The position numbers were made by a program, and so were the translations under genes. A DNA stretch of 64,000 nucleotides from Crotophaga sulcirostris (lineage: Eukaryota > Chordata > Aves > Cuculiformes > Crotophagidae), in assembly GCA_013397455.1 (NCBI GenBank), contig VYZB01000134.1:311199-375198 (forward strand), given 5' to 3'. Within the stretch, counting starts at the first letter, position 1, and every line of letters begins with the position of its first letter. Below the pieces are notes generated by a model. That model was not told where the DNA came from. It made no database searches and saw only the letters and a list, made by a program, of their open reading frames with translations. Of this stretch, positions 61,770-64,000 are shown in pieces.

Positions 61770-62331
61770 TGTTGTGGGTTAACCCTAGTCTGTAGTTAAG
61801 CACCACACAGCCATTTGCTTCCCCCCCTCCCAAGTGGGATAGAGGAGAAAATCAGAAGGGCCAATGTGAGAAAACTCATGGGTGGAGATAGAGAGGGTTT
61901 AGTAAGTGAAGCAAAGCTCTGTATGCAAGTAAGAAAAATAAGGAATTTATTCACTACTTCAAATTGGCACGCAGATGTTTAGCCACTTTCCTGGAAAGCA
62001 GGGCTTCAGCATTCGTAAAGGTTACTTGGGAAGACACACTGTAACCGTAGACATCTCCTCTGTCTCCTTTTTCCCCCCAGCTGTTATCGCTGAGCACAAC
62101 GTATGGGATATCCTGTTGGTCAGTTGGGGTCAGCTATCCCAGCTTTGTCCATTCACAGCTTTTTGCACACACTCGGCCTACTCATTGGTAGGGGCAGCTT
62201 GAGAAACTGAGGAGGCCTTGATGGCATGCAAACAATGTTTGGCAATGTTTTATCAATCCAGTTTTCATGACAAATCCAAAATATAGCACCATATGAGCTG
62301 CTGTAAAGAAATCCTGGCCAGACTTAGTACA
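61770..62331 (-). mobile_element. Solo LTR of an avian endogenous retrovirus, minus strand
   Basis: The + strand begins TGTTGTGGGTTAACCCTAG and ends near CCTGGCCAGACTTAGTACA, i.e. the reverse complement of an LTR with TGT...ACA ends. Internal landmarks of a family common in birds are present on the minus strand: a CCCATGAGTTTTCTCAC stretch, a TATCCCACTTGGGAGGGGGG stretch, and an AATAAA polyadenylation signal near 61942-61947. The family recognition is from memory of avian LTRs, most likely ERVL class. No internal retroviral genes flank it, so it is a solo LTR left by recombination. No clear target duplication was seen. Confidence 0.75.
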
Positions 62332-63440
62332 TGCTCTCTCTCGTGCTTATGATCTCAAGAATTCTGATGTGCGCCTTCCCTCTGCGTACTTTTGCACTCT
62401 GCTTTTGCTTTCCTTCTTACTCAACTTGTTTGTTCCCTTATGGTCTCTCACTTTTCTGGTTTTGTCTTTTTCTTGAGTTCTGGGACTTCTCTTCCTTTCA
62501 TGCAGTTTCTCTCCTGTTATCTTTCTCATGCACTCTTTCATTGCAGCACTCTTACCCACTCACTGCCTCATACTTTTTGATGCTGTTTGACACTTTCTTG
62601 CGAACATGCTTTCCCTCTCTTTTTCTAATTTTTTCTCTGCCCCTCTTCTGTTTTCTACAACTCTTTTCATGCTTTCCTTCCCACATTCTCACTTTCTCTA
62701 TATCATGTTTTCCTCTTTGTCTAGCATATGGCCTTTTTCTGTCATGTGTACACCTTCCCTCTCTCCCTTTCATGCTTTTCTCTCACACACGCTCTTCTGC
62801 TCTTTTATATACTTCCTGTCTATATCTCACATGCTTTCCTGTTGTTGGGCTTTCCATCTCTCACATGCTTTACCTTGTCCTTGCATATGCTTTCCTTTTG
62901 TTGTGAGAATGCTGCAGCATGTTTCCTCTCACTCTTATGCTCACTTTTCCTCCTTCTTGCACCCACATGCTCACTCTGTCTCACTGTCTTTCCCTCTTAC
63001 TTGTGGTTTCTCTCCTGCATGCCTCCCTCACCATGTGCTTCTGTTCTTTCATGTTACTTTTTCACTCTTCTGAATCTTTCTTGCGGTAATGCTTCTGCAG
63101 GCTTTCCAACTCTCATGCCTTTTTCTTTGTGCTTTTCCTCCCTTGTGTGTACTTTCCCCCTCCCTTGCAGTTTCCCCTCTCTGTTTTACTGTCACCATCT
63201 TGTTCTTTCTCTCTTGCTCTTTCCTCTGTCTTAAGTTCTCAAACTTCCCTGCTTTCTCTTGCATTCTTTTCCACTCTCATGTTCCCATCTTGCCTTCTCC
63301 TATGATTTTTGTCTTGCGTAGTTTCCCAGTCTCTTGTGCCTTCTTTCTTTTGTCTCTCTTTCTTTTGCTTTCCTTCTCGCACAAGCTTTCTCTTTTTGTG
63401 CACTGTTTGCTCTGTCACTCTCATCATTCTCTTGCTCTTA
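62332..63440. repeat. Polypyrimidine minisatellite, block 3
   Basis: The same array continues after the LTR. Examples of units are GCTTTACCTTGTCCTTGCAT followed two bases later by GCTTTCCTTTTGTTGTGAGA near 62870-62911. Purines on the + strand are sparse and occur mostly as the TGC/CATG joints of the unit. The array ends where a CR1 fragment begins. Confidence 0.88.
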
Positions 63441-63840
63441 CATCTTTCTTGGAGCCACTTGCTGAGGACCATGTTCAGATGGCTTTGTATATCTCCAAGG
63501 ACGGAGGCTACACAAACTTTCTGGGCAACCTGTGCCAGTGTTCAGTCATCCTTCAGTAAAAAGGTGTTTCTTTAAGTTCAGAGGGAACCTCCTGTGTTTA
63601 TGCCCATTGCCTCTTGTCTTATCAGTGGGCATCATGAGCCTGGCTTATTCTCTTTGAAGCTTCCCTTCAAGTATTTATATACTTTCATGAGATCCTGCTG
63701 AAACCATCTCTTCTCTGGGCTGAACAGTCCTAGCTCTCTCTGCCTTTCCTCATAAGAGAGGTGTTCCAGTCCCTTCATCTCTGCAAACCTTAGGGAGAGA
63801 TCCCTGCAGCTGGAGACTTGCAAGCCTGTATGCACTGTTT
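63440..63840 (-). mobile_element. CR1 LINE C-terminal fragment, minus strand
   Basis: On the + strand the reversed CR1 coding end is visible (GGACGGAGGCTACACAAACT then TCTGGGCAACCTGTGCCAG). The minus strand encodes EMKGLEHLSYEERQRELGLF and SPEKRWFQQDLMKVYKYLKG, typical of the CR1 C-terminal region. The 3' tail has been lost at the border with the pyrimidine array. This fragment could be part of the same disrupted element as the 5' part at 59207-61105, but the order would need a rearrangement. Confidence 0.85.
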
Positions 63841-64000
63841 AAAACTCAATCTTGGACAGCTGCTCCAAAAACTGCTGGAGAATATGCTCTGGTGCATCAC
63901 TGGCATGCCTGAGGCTAGTCTGAATTGACATGTGGATCCATTCATTGCACCCTTCTGCATAAACTGGTGTGTTAGCTGTGCTCTAGGCCTGTTAGCTATA
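63841..64000. other. Unassigned right edge
   Basis: The last 160 bases show no recognisable feature. They may still be CR1-derived. Confidence 0.4.

Noticed and set aside
61770..62331. Full endogenous retrovirus
   Set aside because: Only a single LTR is present, and the pyrimidine array lies directly on both sides with no internal region or second LTR.
55626..63559. Many long + strand open frames of 100-245 codons rich in Leu, Ser, Phe, Pro and Cys
   Set aside because: They overlap in all three frames and follow from the C/T-only composition, which excludes stop codons on this strand. There is no splice context, domain or codon pattern. They are shadows of the minisatellite.

Overview
The window is vertebrate nuclear DNA, almost certainly from a bird. 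It shows one multi-exon gene with GT-AG introns. The interspersed repeats are nearly all CR1 LINEs with the avian 3' tail (ATTCTATGATTCTAT-like or TGTAATACTGTGATACTGT-like). There is also one solo LTR of a family I recognise from memory as a common avian ERV LTR, and one decayed mariner-like transposon. No Alu- or B1-like SINEs or L1 elements are evident. The LTR type suggests Neoaves, but the species cannot be named.

The gene is PIGG (GPI ethanolamine phosphate transferase 2, yeast GPI7) on the + strand. A partial exon 1 lies at the left edge (1-65). Eleven complete coding exons follow: 3224-3429, 4619-4828, 6253-6441, 7640-7781, 10203-10415, 13722-13939, 16639-16920, 26694-27151, 34060-34251, 36531-36840 and 48033-48196. 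Every junction keeps frame. Exons 2-12 total 2584 nt (about 861 codons), which is the expected protein length minus exon 1 and one final exon of about 70 codons. That final exon was not found, so it probably lies right of the window. Exons 2-7 encode the ER-luminal alkaline-phosphatase-like catalytic domain. Exons 7-12 encode the polytopic membrane part.

Layout: 1-13.9 kb holds the catalytic exons, with a pair of decayed + strand CR1s in intron 6. Intron 8 (16.9-26.7 kb) holds a long minus-strand CR1 with a younger CR1 nested in it. Intron 9 (27.2-34.1 kb) holds a head-to-head CR1 pair and another minus CR1. Intron 11 (36.8-48.0 kb) holds a + CR1, a minus CR1 and a mariner relic. From 48.2 kb on is presumably the last intron. 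It contains a possible alternative terminal exon, a tandem/LTR-like segment, a CR1, and from about 55.5 to 63.4 kb a striking pyrimidine-rich region.

That region is the most unusual part of the window. It is a degenerate minisatellite with a unit of about 20 bp. A CR1 fragment and a solo LTR interrupt it. The CR1 fragment keeps the rare 5' end (ORF1 esterase and ORF2 endonuclease) but lacks its 3' half. The many long Leu/Ser/Phe-rich open frames in the array come from base composition and are not genes. I found no rRNA, tRNA, CRISPR or prokaryotic feature.
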